Shown here piece by piece: positions 11,301 through 20,451 of a stretch of DNA of 33,805 nucleotides. Under the pieces are notes generated by a model, which ran no database searches, was not told the DNA's origin, and saw only the letters and a program-made list of their open reading frames with translations. How positions within the stretch are numbered: the stretch's first letter is position 1; the number at the start of each line of letters is the position of its first letter. The translations under genes were made by a program, and so were the position numbers. The stretch comes from Apostichopus parvimensis (lineage: Eukaryota; Echinodermata; Holothuroidea; Aspidochirotida; Stichopodidae): the NCBI GenBank assembly GCA_000934455.1, contig KN887537.1, forward strand, positions 78,851 to 112,655, read 5' to 3'.

Positions 11301-14300
11301 TATTCTATTATTACTTTATTACTGTTATTATGAACAGTTTCTTCATCCCGGCCTATCGACCAGGAAACTTTTGGTAACCACAGATGGACAACTTAAATTG
11401 TACGACTTCTGTCTCGCTGGCCACGCATCCAGGATAGCCACTCTGCAGAGATCAAAGGTGTAATATTAACGGTTAATTCTAAAAAAAAAATTTCTTCAAA
11501 TAATTGAAAATAGTAGCATTAGCAATGTCTGTCTCTGCCCGTTAGTATTAGTGAGCTCAAAATATCCCACAAGCTCTTTTGATAAACTCTATATACAACA
11601 TGGCAATGATTAAAGCGTTGATTGATCTATTATTACCACCAATTACGTTATAAATGATTATTCTCATTCTTGTGTTACAACAAAATAGTTCGTTACCTCA
11701 AGTTCTCTCGGGACTTGGAAGAACCTTAACTTATAGTTAGATACTAAAAAAAAGCTGTGACTCATTTTACTGCCTGTTGTATTTCTGTTCATATTTCCTA
11801 GGTGAAAGTTAATAGTAAAAAGTACTAAATTCATTGCCAGTATTATGTGTTGTTAAGAACTTAATTATTTGAAGTTTCGTCATTTCCCAAATAAATATTG
11901 TTATAAATAAGCAAACAACATTAAAAACAACATTAAAACTTGATGTTGTTTGCTCATTTATAACAATATTAACTTTTTGGGATACATGTGGCTCAATGGT
12001 GTTTATTAGTAGTGTTTACTAGTAGTTGTTCACGTCATCGACCTAACGTGAGAATTTGTATTCAACTTGTACTATGTCCCAACATTTCGAATGCTGTCTG
12101 GGACTTAATGTATTTACCTAGTTAACCCTCATAATTAGAAACAAAAACCAAAAGGGCACTTAAAATTGAAAATTACCCTTTATTTATACTATTTTTTATC
12201 CACAATAGATGTTTTCAGCAACTTTGAATCAATTTCCACCAGAAATGTTGATTTCCAGCGCATACACAGAGTCAAGTGATGTGTGGTCTCTAGCAGTTAC
12301 GATATGGGAAATCATGTCCGCTGGTAAAATATAATATACTGTTATTCTTATATGGATGTGAAAGTGAAAGACAATATCAAGATTGGGTATATAGTGAATA
12401 GTTTGAGACTTAGTCAATAAGGACTTCACTGATCAAGTGAATTTGTGTACAGTTAGTCAATAGCTCTTCATGCATAATATGATTTTAATCACATGATAAG
12501 TGTCATTGAACAATAGCCAGGAAACGATATACGAATCTAAACTTGTTAAATAGTTCATTGCTCGGATCCTTTCGTCTCTACGTCAGAATGTACATGATGT
12601 CATTGATTTTTTTCTACAGGAAAGTCACCTTTCCCTGATGATACAGAAATTACGTCGCATAAAGAATTGTTTGAACCATCATTCCCTTGGCCAGAGGAAT
12701 ATATCCAGATAAAGTAATCATTATTACATTCAAATTTCATATGTATACTGTTTTGTTCTCATAAATGCTGTATCTTTGATTGTTGTATTTATCTTTCGAT
12801 ATAAAATACCTTAATATGGTAGATAGGATAATTAATTATTATTCTTGTGATCAATTATAACCCGCAATGACTATGACGACGGTGAACTTGTTTTATATAA
12901 CTTAAGCAAAGTTAAGTTAGTAATAAATCATCCAGCTTCATAACTTACAATACCTTTCCAGGTATTTATTAGAATATCTTGACTATGCAATGACTATGAT
13001 GACGGTGAATTTGAAAAATAGCATATCGAGGATATCCTTGTAACAAACGTTTGTAGTTAAGCTTGCCTTTGAAAAACATCCACTGTTCCATATGTTTGTA
13101 CCAAATGTTTGTTCCATATGTTTGCACCATATGTTTGTTCCATATGTTTGTTCCAACTATTTGTGCCATATAACAAGCCAAGTTAAGTTACAAATTAATC
13201 TAGGTTCAAAACTTACAACATCTTTCTAGGTACTACTAAAAATGTCTTGGAAAATAATTTACCTGTGTTTCCATGGATGCTGGTCACTTCGCACAACAAC
13301 CATTTCGCCCAACTGCCATTTCGCCCAGGCTTGTTGGTCATATCGCCCAACCAGCCTGGTCGTTTCGCCCAACCAGCATGGTCATTTCGCCCAACCTTGT
13401 TGGTCATCTCGCCCAACCATTTTTTTTACTCATATTCAGTCAGAATAATATTACTTTTTCTATTTCAATAGTTCAATTTGATTTATTTTGGGTTATATTA
13501 CTTCGTGGTAGTTAAATATAGTGATGTCCGCTCGATATCGATCGGAGTCTGAGCAGTTATTTCGGGTATAATGGGAGGATTACACTACTTTAAGCGGTTA
13601 CGCATACAATGGAAGTTATTTTATTATACAAACAAAGGGGAATCGGTCTCCATAAAAACCTATCAAACCTTACCCCTAAAACACTGATCCATCCTACCGA
13701 CTAACAATTCCCGAACGTTTCCTTAGTTAAATTGAAAAAAATATATATATAAAACCCCTCCGTAATATTACAGTATTATATTTAATCAATGTAACCACTG
13801 TATCAATGTAACCACATATGTGATCACATACCGTATGTAATCAATGTAACCACGACTTCAAGTTTCCTTAATATTCGGTTCGTATCCCGTAACGTTAACA
13901 ATTCCCGTACGTTTCCTTACTAAAGTTATACAAACTAAAGGACTTCAAGATTCCTTAATATTCGGTTCGTATCCTGTAACGTTTAACAATTCCCGAACGT
14001 TTCCTTATTGAAGTATAATATTTAATCAAGGTTGGACGAAATGACCAGGCTGGTTAGGCGCAATGACCAGGCTGGTTGGGCGAAATGGTAAGGTTGGGCG
14101 AAATGGCAGTTAGGCGAAATGGTTGTTAAGCGAAGTGACCAGCTTCCGCTTTAACAGGAATGTGATAGCTATGAGACCATGACTTTCGTAGTTGTAGCAT
14201 ACATAGTCAAGGAGAACAATATAGTTCAGTGCTACATGAAGCACGTCATATGACCCTCCATGCCGGGCGTCTCCACATTGACGTAATTGACCCAGATTAT

Positions 14301-15075
14301 GTATAACTTAATGGATTAACTTGATTTTATTGCACTGGGTTCATCTGCAGAGATAAAATCCTGTACAATTGTTGGAGCTATAACTGTGCTTGTCGACCAT
14401 CCATCCATCGTTTGAAAGGAACTTTCATGGAAGTAAGAGAACAGTTCTTCCTTCTAAAATTGCCATAACGTTTCTTATGATAAGGATAAATATCGCGCAT
14501 AACTGACTGAGGCATATCACCGATGTTATCTAAGATACAGACCGGTACGACACGCCACACTCATTGTACAACAGAGGCTTAGCGAGAGAAGATGAAACAT
14601 GTTGAAACATGCAACCTAAATGTCTCAAACATATGGCTGTGAAATTGTGATTACATCTTTATACCTTCTTAATTAAAATGTAATATACATAAATTATATT
14701 ACAATATGATATGGAACATGTAAAATTGTATAATGAAAAAAGGCATATAAGGATCAAATGACTTGAAAATAGCAATTAAAATTGCGCCAAAAATCAGTTA
14801 ATGATTCTCTGTTCAAGATAGAGCAACATGATATTTGTTGGAAAATAATGGTTGCATGTACTTTTTTTTTTACATTATTTTCATTCGTTATAAATTTACT
14901 TAATGAGAGTGTTATATGTTCAATCAACTCTCCACAGATATTTCAGAAATTACTTGATGACAGTTCTTATGAAATACCGATGTCAACGACGTACGTGGCT
15001 ATGGGATCAGCGAATGTTGCTGAAGATACCTACTCAAAAGATATATATATTATGCCGGAAAGTAGGACTGTGTAA
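8338..15075 (+). CDS. Tyrosine-kinase-like gene encoding a pseudokinase, 5' partial (10 visible exons)
   Basis: Proposed exons: 8338-8365, 8861-8931 (both tentative), 9908-10078, 10570-10680, 10883-11049, 11338-11457, 12209-12323, 12620-12713, 14351-14432 and 14938-15075. All introns are GT-AG and all phases agree, giving 364 residues to the TAA at 15073-15075. Kinase subdomains run in order: degenerate Gly loop, beta-3, helix C, hinge (NLYLVSEHL), catalytic loop (HPGLSTRK), DFC, PPEML with SSDVWSLAVTIWE, and CW-x6-RP. Compared with an active tyrosine kinase (VAVK, HRDLAARN, DFG), the beta-3 Lys is Thr, the HRD Asp is Gly, the loop Asn is Lys and the DFG Gly is Cys. The clean splice frame argues for a translated pseudokinase, not a dead gene. 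The exon layout and Tyr-rich tail suggest a receptor type, but no transmembrane segment or ectodomain was found. I cannot name the family. Confidence 0.85.
8861..8931 (+). CDS. Candidate juxtamembrane exon
   Basis: Acceptor TATTTTTTAG before 8861, donor GTACGT at 8932. Reads NKSITTKHQMNIQNNDVLE then TDEP, phase 2 in and phase 1 out, joining the next exon as an Asn codon. It is hydrophilic, with no domain pattern, and is supported by phase and splice sites only. Confidence 0.5.
9908..10078 (+). CDS. Pseudokinase exon: juxtamembrane, degenerate Gly loop, beta-3
   Basis: Acceptor CTCTCACAG, donor GTTAGT; 171 nt, phase 1-1. Starts with NYYSTADV (two adjacent Tyr), then DEKDISIINSMKMGKIYNRW in place of the usual ...LGxGxFGxV loop, so only one of the loop glycines remains. 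The beta-3 strand reads NTCVVITS where an active kinase has VAVK/VAIK: the ATP-anchoring Lys is Thr. Confidence 0.85.
10570..10680 (+). CDS. Pseudokinase exon: helix C and beta-4
   Basis: Acceptor TATTTGCAG, donor GTGAGT; phase 1-1. Reads TVWRTNEIHWKAFLRNC, then LPESKNLTKIEAISIES. This aligns with helix C followed by the H-N-I--L-G region before the hinge. No obvious F--E--- pattern supplies the conserved helix-C Glu. Confidence 0.82.
10883..11049 (+). CDS. Pseudokinase exon: hinge, helices D and E
   Basis: Acceptor CTGTTTTTAG, donor GTAATA; phase 1 in, phase 0 out. NLYLVSEHLVCGTLHCLLT matches the tyrosine-kinase hinge (LYLV-E----G-L---L), and IIKHVTGLLEGMHIINTYG matches helix E (--A---GM--L) just before the catalytic loop. 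Confidence 0.9.
11338..11457 (+). CDS. Pseudokinase exon: catalytic loop, DFC and activation segment
   Basis: Acceptor TATGAACAG, donor GTGTAA; phase 0-0. FLHPGLSTRKLLV sits where active kinases have FVHRDLAARNVLV, and LKLYDFCLAGHAS where they have LKI-DFGLA. Lost residues are the catalytic Asp (Gly here), the HRD Arg (Pro) and the metal-binding Asn (Lys). The DFG Asp is kept but the Gly is Cys. The activation segment (HASRIATLQRSK) has no Tyr. Confidence 0.93.
11894..11970. repeat. Intronic hairpin, 27-bp arms
   Basis: Arm 11894-11920 and arm 11944-11970 are inverted copies (core AATATTGTTATAAAT-AGCAA) with one mismatch and a 23-nt loop that itself holds AACAACATT repeats. It may be a tiny MITE or foldback relic in the intron between the DFC and APE exons. 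Confidence 0.85.
12209..12323 (+). CDS. Pseudokinase exon: P+1/APE region and helix F
   Basis: Acceptor CCACAATAG, donor GTAAAA; phase 0 in, phase 1 out. NQFPPEMLIS corresponds to the P--WMAPE-L segment with Pro for the Ala of APE, and YTESSDVWSLAVTIWEIMSA is a near-consensus helix F, including the invariant D-W. Confidence 0.93.
12620..12713 (+). CDS. Pseudokinase exon: subdomain X
   Basis: Acceptor TTTCTACAG, donor GTAATC; phase 1 in, phase 2 out. Joins the previous exon as A-GKSPFPDD, the usual G--PYP- turn after helix F, followed by EITSHKELFEPSFPWPEEY. Confidence 0.88.
12864..13235. repeat. Diverged local duplication within the intron
   Basis: GCAATGACTATGACGACGGT (from 12864) recurs with one change from 12988. 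The block AAGTTAAGTTA...CTTACAATACCTTTCCAGGTA (about 12909-12963) recurs as AAGTTAAGTTA...CTTACAACATCTTTCTAGGTA (about 13180-13233). Both copies end in a 3'-splice-site-like CAG/TAG. Confidence 0.7.
13086..13171. repeat. 13-bp tandem repeat, about 6.6 units
   Basis: Unit TTCCATATGTTTG at 13086, 13112 and 13138, with variants at 13099, 13125, 13151 and a partial unit at 13164. CATATG in each intact unit is a self-complementary E-box-like hexamer. Confidence 0.92.
13262..14158. mobile_element. Non-autonomous inverted-repeat DNA transposon with GGGCGAAATG subrepeats
   Basis: Long imperfect inverted arms at 13279-13418 and 14030-14143 start and end with GCTGGTCACTTCGC / GCGAAGTGACCAGC. Each arm consists of repeated (C)ATTTCGCCCAACC units on the left and GGTTGGGCGAAATG units on the right. 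Weaker matching CCTGT / ACAGG flanks suggest outer ends near 13262 and 14158. The roughly 610-bp centre has no transposase frame. It sits in the intron between pseudokinase subdomains X and XI. Target duplication is unclear, so I do not assign a superfamily. Confidence 0.78.
13702..14008. repeat. Direct repeats in the core of the inverted-repeat element
   Basis: A 67-69 bp unit running from ACTTCAAG through CCTTAATATTCGGTTCGTAT to CAATTCCCG-ACGTTTCCTTA occurs at about 13853-13921 and 13942-14008, with its tail alone at about 13702-13728. ATCAATGTAACCAC occurs three times between about 13784 and 13852. Confidence 0.85.
14351..14432 (+). CDS. Pseudokinase exon: subdomain XI (CW-x6-RP)
   Basis: This 82-nt exon is easy to miss. 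Acceptor TTCATCTGCAG, donor GTAAGA; phase 2 in, phase 0 out. It reads DKILYNCWSYNCACRPS, then IHRLKGTFME, matching LY-LM--CW------RP-F--L-----. It lies 1.6 kb after the previous exon because a transposon sits in that intron. Confidence 0.9.
14938..15075 (+). CDS. Pseudokinase terminal exon: Tyr-rich tail with YxxM
   Basis: Acceptor CTCTCCACAG, phase 0, 45 residues then TAA. Starts IFQKLLDD (end of the last kinase helix), then a tail with SSYEIP, TTYVAM, DTYSKD and DIYIMP. YVAM fits YxxM, the known binding site for the PI3-kinase p85 SH2 domain once phosphorylated; the other Tyr sites could bind further SH2 proteins. An AATAAA lies about 470 nt downstream. Confidence 0.88.
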   Translation: MFQKLLDDSSYEIPMSTTYVAMGSANVAEDTYSKDIYIMPESRTV

Positions 15076-15541
15076 GAATGAACTGATTTCGCAGTACGTG
15101 TACTGTAAGAGAACTGAAGAGCGATGTGTTGATTATTTATTATTTTGGCTGGACAGTTTTACCTGGCATATTGTTTTTGCAAATATCATGTTCCCAAAAA
15201 CGTTAACAAAATATTTGTGTAGGCCTGTGCAATGCAGTTCACTTTAAACTGCTATGTTTTATATGGTGTATATTTGATATGCTTGCCAATGGATAACTAA
15301 AACTTGAACGTGATTTGGAAGGTACTACTATGTGGCTATACAACCACTTTTTAAGTATTATATTTATTAGGTGACATTCTTTATGATAACCGTTTTGAAA
15401 TTTTTGTTTTGCACACCTACCGTAGAAATTATTAGACATTTGTTATTTCAATACTGAAACAAAACTATGCACATGTTTTGGATTTACGGAATGGATTTGT
15501 AACTTTATAGTTATTTTCATTTAAAGGCAAATATTTGCAGT

Positions 15542-15547
15542 AATAAA
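15542..15547 (+). terminator. Candidate poly(A) signal of the pseudokinase gene
   Basis: AATAAA about 470 nt after the stop codon of the terminal kinase exon. It is the first canonical hexamer I noticed downstream; not experimentally placed. Confidence 0.4.
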
Positions 15548-15862
15548 GAATTGTTAATATATACACTTAAGTGGAAACCTGGTAATAAGAATGCACTACA
15601 TAAATAGAAGGCAACATATTTTACCCATTACGTACTGATATGTTTGTGACAAGAGGTGATTACCAATATTGAAAGCTGAATAAGGTATCTATCTAAAATA
15701 TTAGGTTGAATGTTGACCAATAGTCGACCATTTTATTAACAGGCAGCAACTAGCAATTGAAAAAGCTATTGCTTAATGATGTATATCAAAATGCTTTGAG
15801 AAGAACTAACCACTAAGTATTTTATTCTGAAAGGTTTAATGAAATTCTGTCTTTGTATCAAC

Positions 15863-16062
15863 NNNNNNNNNNNNNNNNNNNNNNNNNNNNNNNNNNNNNN
15901 NNNNNNNNNNNNNNNNNNNNNNNNNNNNNNNNNNNNNNNNNNNNNNNNNNNNNNNNNNNNNNNNNNNNNNNNNNNNNNNNNNNNNNNNNNNNNNNNNNNN
16001 NNNNNNNNNNNNNNNNNNNNNNNNNNNNNNNNNNNNNNNNNNNNNNNNNNNNNNNNNNNNNN
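15863..16062. other. Assembly gap (200 N)
   Basis: Exactly 200 N, a conventional placeholder length. It is followed almost at once by a GA microsatellite, which may be why assembly failed. Confidence 0.95.
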
Positions 16063-16070
16063 TATACACA

Positions 16071-16090
16071 GAGAGAGAGAGAGAGAGAGA
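16071..16090. repeat. (GA)n microsatellite
   Basis: Ten GA units directly after the gap. The true tract may extend into the gap. Confidence 0.95.
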
Positions 16091-16539
16091 TGCACGTATA
16101 AGGGGCTTTAAAGAGTTTAACGTAAGTCACCTACATGGTTTGAGTGCTAGAGAAAGCATTGTCCTTGTGATTATATAGGAGTGACAAAACTAAACTCATT
16201 ATGGTAGTTGAAACCAGTAACCAGTTTTATTATGTATAGCAAACAAGTGACTGATTCTATATAGGTTTTGTTTTTATAAGCTTTCAAAAGTACTTTATCC
16301 ACTCTAGATATGAGCACAGCTAACACATGTGCAGTGGTAATGAAAATTAGAAGTGTGTTTAATGTTTAACTAATTTGTCACACGAAAGATTATTTTCGCC
16401 TTCAAACTGTTTTAACCGAATTTGCTTCTCAAATGTTTAAGGTAAGCACAAAACGAGCCTACTTAACTGTCTGTATAGTGTTATAAGCACGAAGTACTTT
16501 CTCTGAACAAGCTCAAAATTATTCACAATGCTGCATGCA

Positions 16540-16860
16540 TTATACCGAAACGCTGTTGTTCTTGATTCCAGTGACAAATAAATCATTGAGCTGAACGAGA
16601 GAGTTAGCAATGCTATGTAGCATTTTAGAAACTGACGCAATGATTGTCGTCACTTGATCAGAATTCCACGAATACGATACAGTACTGGTCTTGTAGCATG
16701 GCCAGTATACAATATACCGTTTGATTACTTCATCGATCCTCCCATCTTTCTTAAGACAACCAACGTTAATTTTCTTATAAAACTCGCGCAACACGGAATG
16801 TGAACTAGTACTCTTGCACTCCACAACACAGTCATATAGATTAGTAGTAAAATATATCCC
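16540..16860 (-). other. Unexplained open frame, possible exon
   Basis: About 106 sense codons on the minus strand with mixed, protein-like composition: LYDCVVECKSTSS, EFYKKINVGCLKKDGRIDEV, IKRYIVYWPC, then a hydrophobic or amphipathic stretch SKMLHSIANSLVQLNDLF and a stop. I recognise no domain. It could be a stray exon, a transposon fragment or chance. Confidence 0.2.
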
Positions 16861-18550
16861 CTACCGCCAGTCGCACCATGGTAAAACTAAACCGTACAGG
16901 GAAACCGCTTGTCCCAAACGTTACCAAATGAGTTGCGTTATATTTTAGTAACCAACCAAACTCAATATACGATATATATAACCCAGCAAGCTTATAAATG
17001 CAATTGAAGAATTATAATTAACTCAAACTAACTGTGGATAATTTCAACCTTATACGACAGCATTAAATGAAGATCCACTTTCTCGAATCATGTGATCAGA
17101 AACCGGTATAACTTTTCAAAGAACAAACGGGGAGAGGGTGGTTGTTATTGCAAAGTAGAATCATTTGTTTGGACAAAAGATCATGTTATATTCATTTACT
17201 TTGAAGTTACTTCTGATGACTTGGCGTTCTGCTTAAATGCAACACGGTTCCCAACAACGTTAACGACGTCAGACAGTATAATGTAACGGGCGTACATGTG
17301 TAAAGGGGTTCTAGTCTATGCTCATCTGTGAGAGCTGTCCTACTGAGCGATGCGTAAAGATAAAAAGGACACACACACGATGTGTTTAGTACATCAAGTA
17401 CATATATTGACGATCTGTCTCACTCCAGACTCGGCACTTGAATGCCCTCCAAATTACTAACAATTACAGCTGCTACTGCAAATAATTTACATACAAATAA
17501 CAGAAGTACCAATACCATTGATATACACAGCCATCTATATATATACTTTCAATATGCAAATGATCTTTACTTGACAATATAAACAATTTAAATCACATAA
17601 CGTGCACTCTTACATCACTCCCCCGCCCGCCCTCCCGCAACGTTTATGTTTGGTTTAACCTGCTTGTGAGAGTGAATGTGTTATTCCACTATCCTCATTA
17701 TACATTTAACACTTTAACCAAGCGCACACATGACGGCATTAAATACATATACATACAGTTACCCATGCCTTACACCTGGCATTTACTACAGCATCGTCAC
17801 AATTATTTCTAACATACAACCACAGACTTGTCCAGCTGCTACTTACACGATTATGTAGCTAACTGTTCTAAAGGCAAAGTTCAATTAAGGGTGATATCAA
17901 TAGAAATCCTTCAAACGAGCAGGGGTCGCCGTCTTGTTGTTCATTGTGCCTGGTACTCAACCTGCGGGGCATTTGCATTAGGATATGTAACATTCTGTAT
18001 TGCCGTACCAGCCCCAGAAGATTGACTACAGACTAACGGAAGGGGTCCTGATTAAGCGGACTTTCGATAGTCCTGTCCATTCTTTGGAAACGATTTCAAC
18101 TCGCCTGACTTTTTGTACGGCATTTACGACCTGTAGGGCTATCGCCTGTTATATTGTGCTGTACGGAGGGGTTTAAAGAGATTTCCCAAATCGCAAGCGT
18201 GATATACTACAGGGCTTCGACTTCATTCTGAATTACTTTCATTACCACTAACGGGCCTTCCCGATTTCATTCGGCTGTTCCTAGGGAGATCGATTCACAC
18301 CTTATCCGTACAGGAGTAACCCTTAAAGTTTACTTTCCTTTCATAATTAGACTTTTGAAGGTTATTTAAATTCGAATTGAATTCTCCCACTTCCTTAAAA
18401 GTTTGTCTCAGATTTTAGTGTAATGACACAACATAATCTGATGTATTAACAGATGAAGAAAAACTTGTCACATGTCTATATAATATATATAATAAGAAAT
18501 AACTATACTTATAGTATAGATCAAGAAAAGCCATTAAAATCAATGCAACG
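16861..18550. other. No gene recognised
   Basis: Intergenic. A C-rich patch lies at about 17618-17640. On the minus strand at 17897-17942 a short NNKTATPARLKDFY-stop reading resembles the C-terminal end of some Ty3/Gypsy polyproteins, but it is too short to call. Confidence 0.4.
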
Positions 18551-18552
18551 TA

Positions 18553-19075
18553 TGGAACGCCAAAATGACCCCAACTGATGAAACACGAAATATACAGAAG
18601 ATACACGATGACAATTATAAATCTACACGATTATCATAATTAAGTCCATGATGATAATCTATAACTGCTTACGATACGAAGTGCTACGTCTCCATATGAG
18701 TATGCATTTGCATGATAGTTTGGACATTTTCATTATTTATATAGGTTATAGAATTCCTCTTACTCGCTTTCAGCACAAATGTGTACCCATGATATTCTGT
18801 TGCCATCGTGGACTGGATAATAAGAATTTCTGTATTGTAATTTGTGAGTGGTTTTACGACTAAACCCAAGAATATTTGCATATGCATACGCGTATTCATA
18901 CAGATATGCATTAGCCCGTATTTATATTGTAAGTAGTATCGTGTATTCTATTATTATCGTCGTGTAAAATATTATGATAAACGTGTATATTATGGTGTCT
19001 TTTCTGAATATTACCATATAAATACATATGTTATTATCATATATTATCATCAGTTGTGGTCATTTTGGCGTTCCA
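18553..19075. mobile_element. Tc1/mariner-type MITE with TA target duplication
   Basis: Terminal inverted repeats 18553-18581 and 19047-19075 start TGGAACGCCAAAATGACC and match in 28 of 29 positions. Each end is flanked by TA (18551-18552 and 19076-19077), the target duplication of the Tc1/mariner superfamily. The element is 523 bp and has no transposase frame, so it must be mobilised in trans. One TIR mismatch implies a fairly recent insertion. Confidence 0.88.
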
Positions 19076-19077
19076 TA

Positions 19078-20075
19078 GCAACACAGTGTATTGACCACCA
19101 TTTAGACTTTGAACTCTGTAAGTGCGCATTGTACAAGCGTAGTGCTTCAGTTACTCACCTTTGAATTATAGGCAGAAGACGACACCCTTTGTATTACGGA
19201 ACGGTACGTAAGTACGTTATCTGCACATGGTACATAGTACTGCTACGTTATGCTTTTGTTTTGCCAGAATAAATAAGATGAAGACATCAGGAAATTAGCG
19301 AGGTTATTGAATTAGCCTCAACAACAATAAGGTAATCGAAGGATATTCAACTGTTAATTCGTGTTCACGACGACTATCTCTTCCTTCTAACTTTTTAGAA
19401 ACCAGTGTAGCTATAAAAACTGACAAAGGTAATGAACATGGCTATCGTTTGTCTGAACATCAATAACGTAACCGATTGTTCATTGAATTTCATATAATAT
19501 CTATCATATCATTTTACCTACATACAAACTGCGGTTAGACAAATGAATCATAAAATCATATATATATAATTAGTAATCGACCCTTAATTTGTAAACTAGA
19601 AATCAGTATGCACGTAAACATTTTTTAATTTGATTTCCATTGTTCCAATATCCTTTGCAAGAAATAAAAAATATGCCTTCATTAGTAGCTCTCTATTTGT
19701 TTTTCGCATTATAGAGATGTTACCGTTTAGTATTGCTCTAGCTTAAATTTTGCGTATTTCCTACCTTGTTTATAAACCATTTTTGTAAATTATTTAATAT
19801 TCCATTCCCGTTTCTAGTGCTGGATAATCTTGATAGTTTGGTACCAACACTTTCTTCTTCTAAAATTGATTAGTGTATATTTATCATAATGTAACGTGTA
19901 TCATTTTAACTTATAATTTGCATAAACTCGTTCATTTTTGTTTCGAAAGCTCCGTTACTGCTTCTGTGTGTATTGCATGCCAATATTTTGAGATTAATAG
20001 GAAGGAACAAGAATTATGTTACAAATGTTAATCATTAGCTTACTAAAATGAGAACGTTATTATTCAACTACGATT
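19078..20075. other. No gene recognised
   Basis: AT-rich intergenic sequence; no exon or repeat I can support. Confidence 0.5.
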
Positions 20076-20451
20076 ATAGGCGGAGGAGCCCAATTTGATT
20101 TGGGGGAGCTGTAACGACTTGCCCAGTTTTCGCGCGATCCGCGCGCGTTCAACATGTAGATGTGCATGTCATATAGGCATGGATCGGTTATTACATCGCA
20201 TGCCAATTAAATACAATCATTTGCCGTGTTATTACCCTTTCATATCGGTTAAGTTTTTTTGGGATGTCGTTACGATAATTATGATAATAATAATAAAAGA
20301 GGTCTAACCATTGAAAAACACTTTCCAATTTATTTTTCTTTCAGTAGGTGCCCGAAAATTTTTCAGCAAAGTGCCCGAATTTTCACAAAAATATATGGTT
20401 GGTGGGGGGGGGGGGCTGCGGTTCCCCCAGTCCCCCGCCTCCTGCACCTAT
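20076..20451. mobile_element. Putative MITE or foldback element with G-rich ends
   Basis: Left end ATAGGCGGAGGAGCCCAATT... reading on to GGGGGAGCTG. The right end, reverse complemented, starts ATAGGTGCAGGAGGCGGGGG and also reaches GGGGGAACCGCAGCC. The ends are imperfect inverted repeats. Inside are two GTGCCCGAA repeats (about 20348 and 20372) and a 12-G run (20404-20415). No transposase; no clear target duplication. Confidence 0.55.

Noticed and set aside
13242..13515. Overlapping plus-strand frames with HFAQ/ISPN repeats
   Set aside because: These are translations of the GGGCGAAATG inverted-repeat array in three frames, not protein repeats.
13860..13990. tRNA B-box-like GGTTCGTATCC, twice
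   Set aside because: One mismatch to the B box, no A box at the right distance and no cloverleaf. It is part of the direct repeat in the transposon core.
14782..14937. Upstream part of the 97-codon frame containing a hydrophobic stretch, as a transmembrane segment
   Set aside because: It is intron sequence before the CTCTCCACAG acceptor. The exon joins in phase from 14938, and a membrane helix after the kinase fold would be out of place.
16071..16090. CRISPR-like or tandem array near the gap
   Set aside because: It is a plain GA dinucleotide microsatellite in a eukaryotic context.
17897..17942. Possible Ty3/Gypsy polyprotein end (minus strand)
   Set aside because: Only 14 codons resemble the family; the flanking frames are full of stops and no LTR, integrase or primer-binding site is visible.
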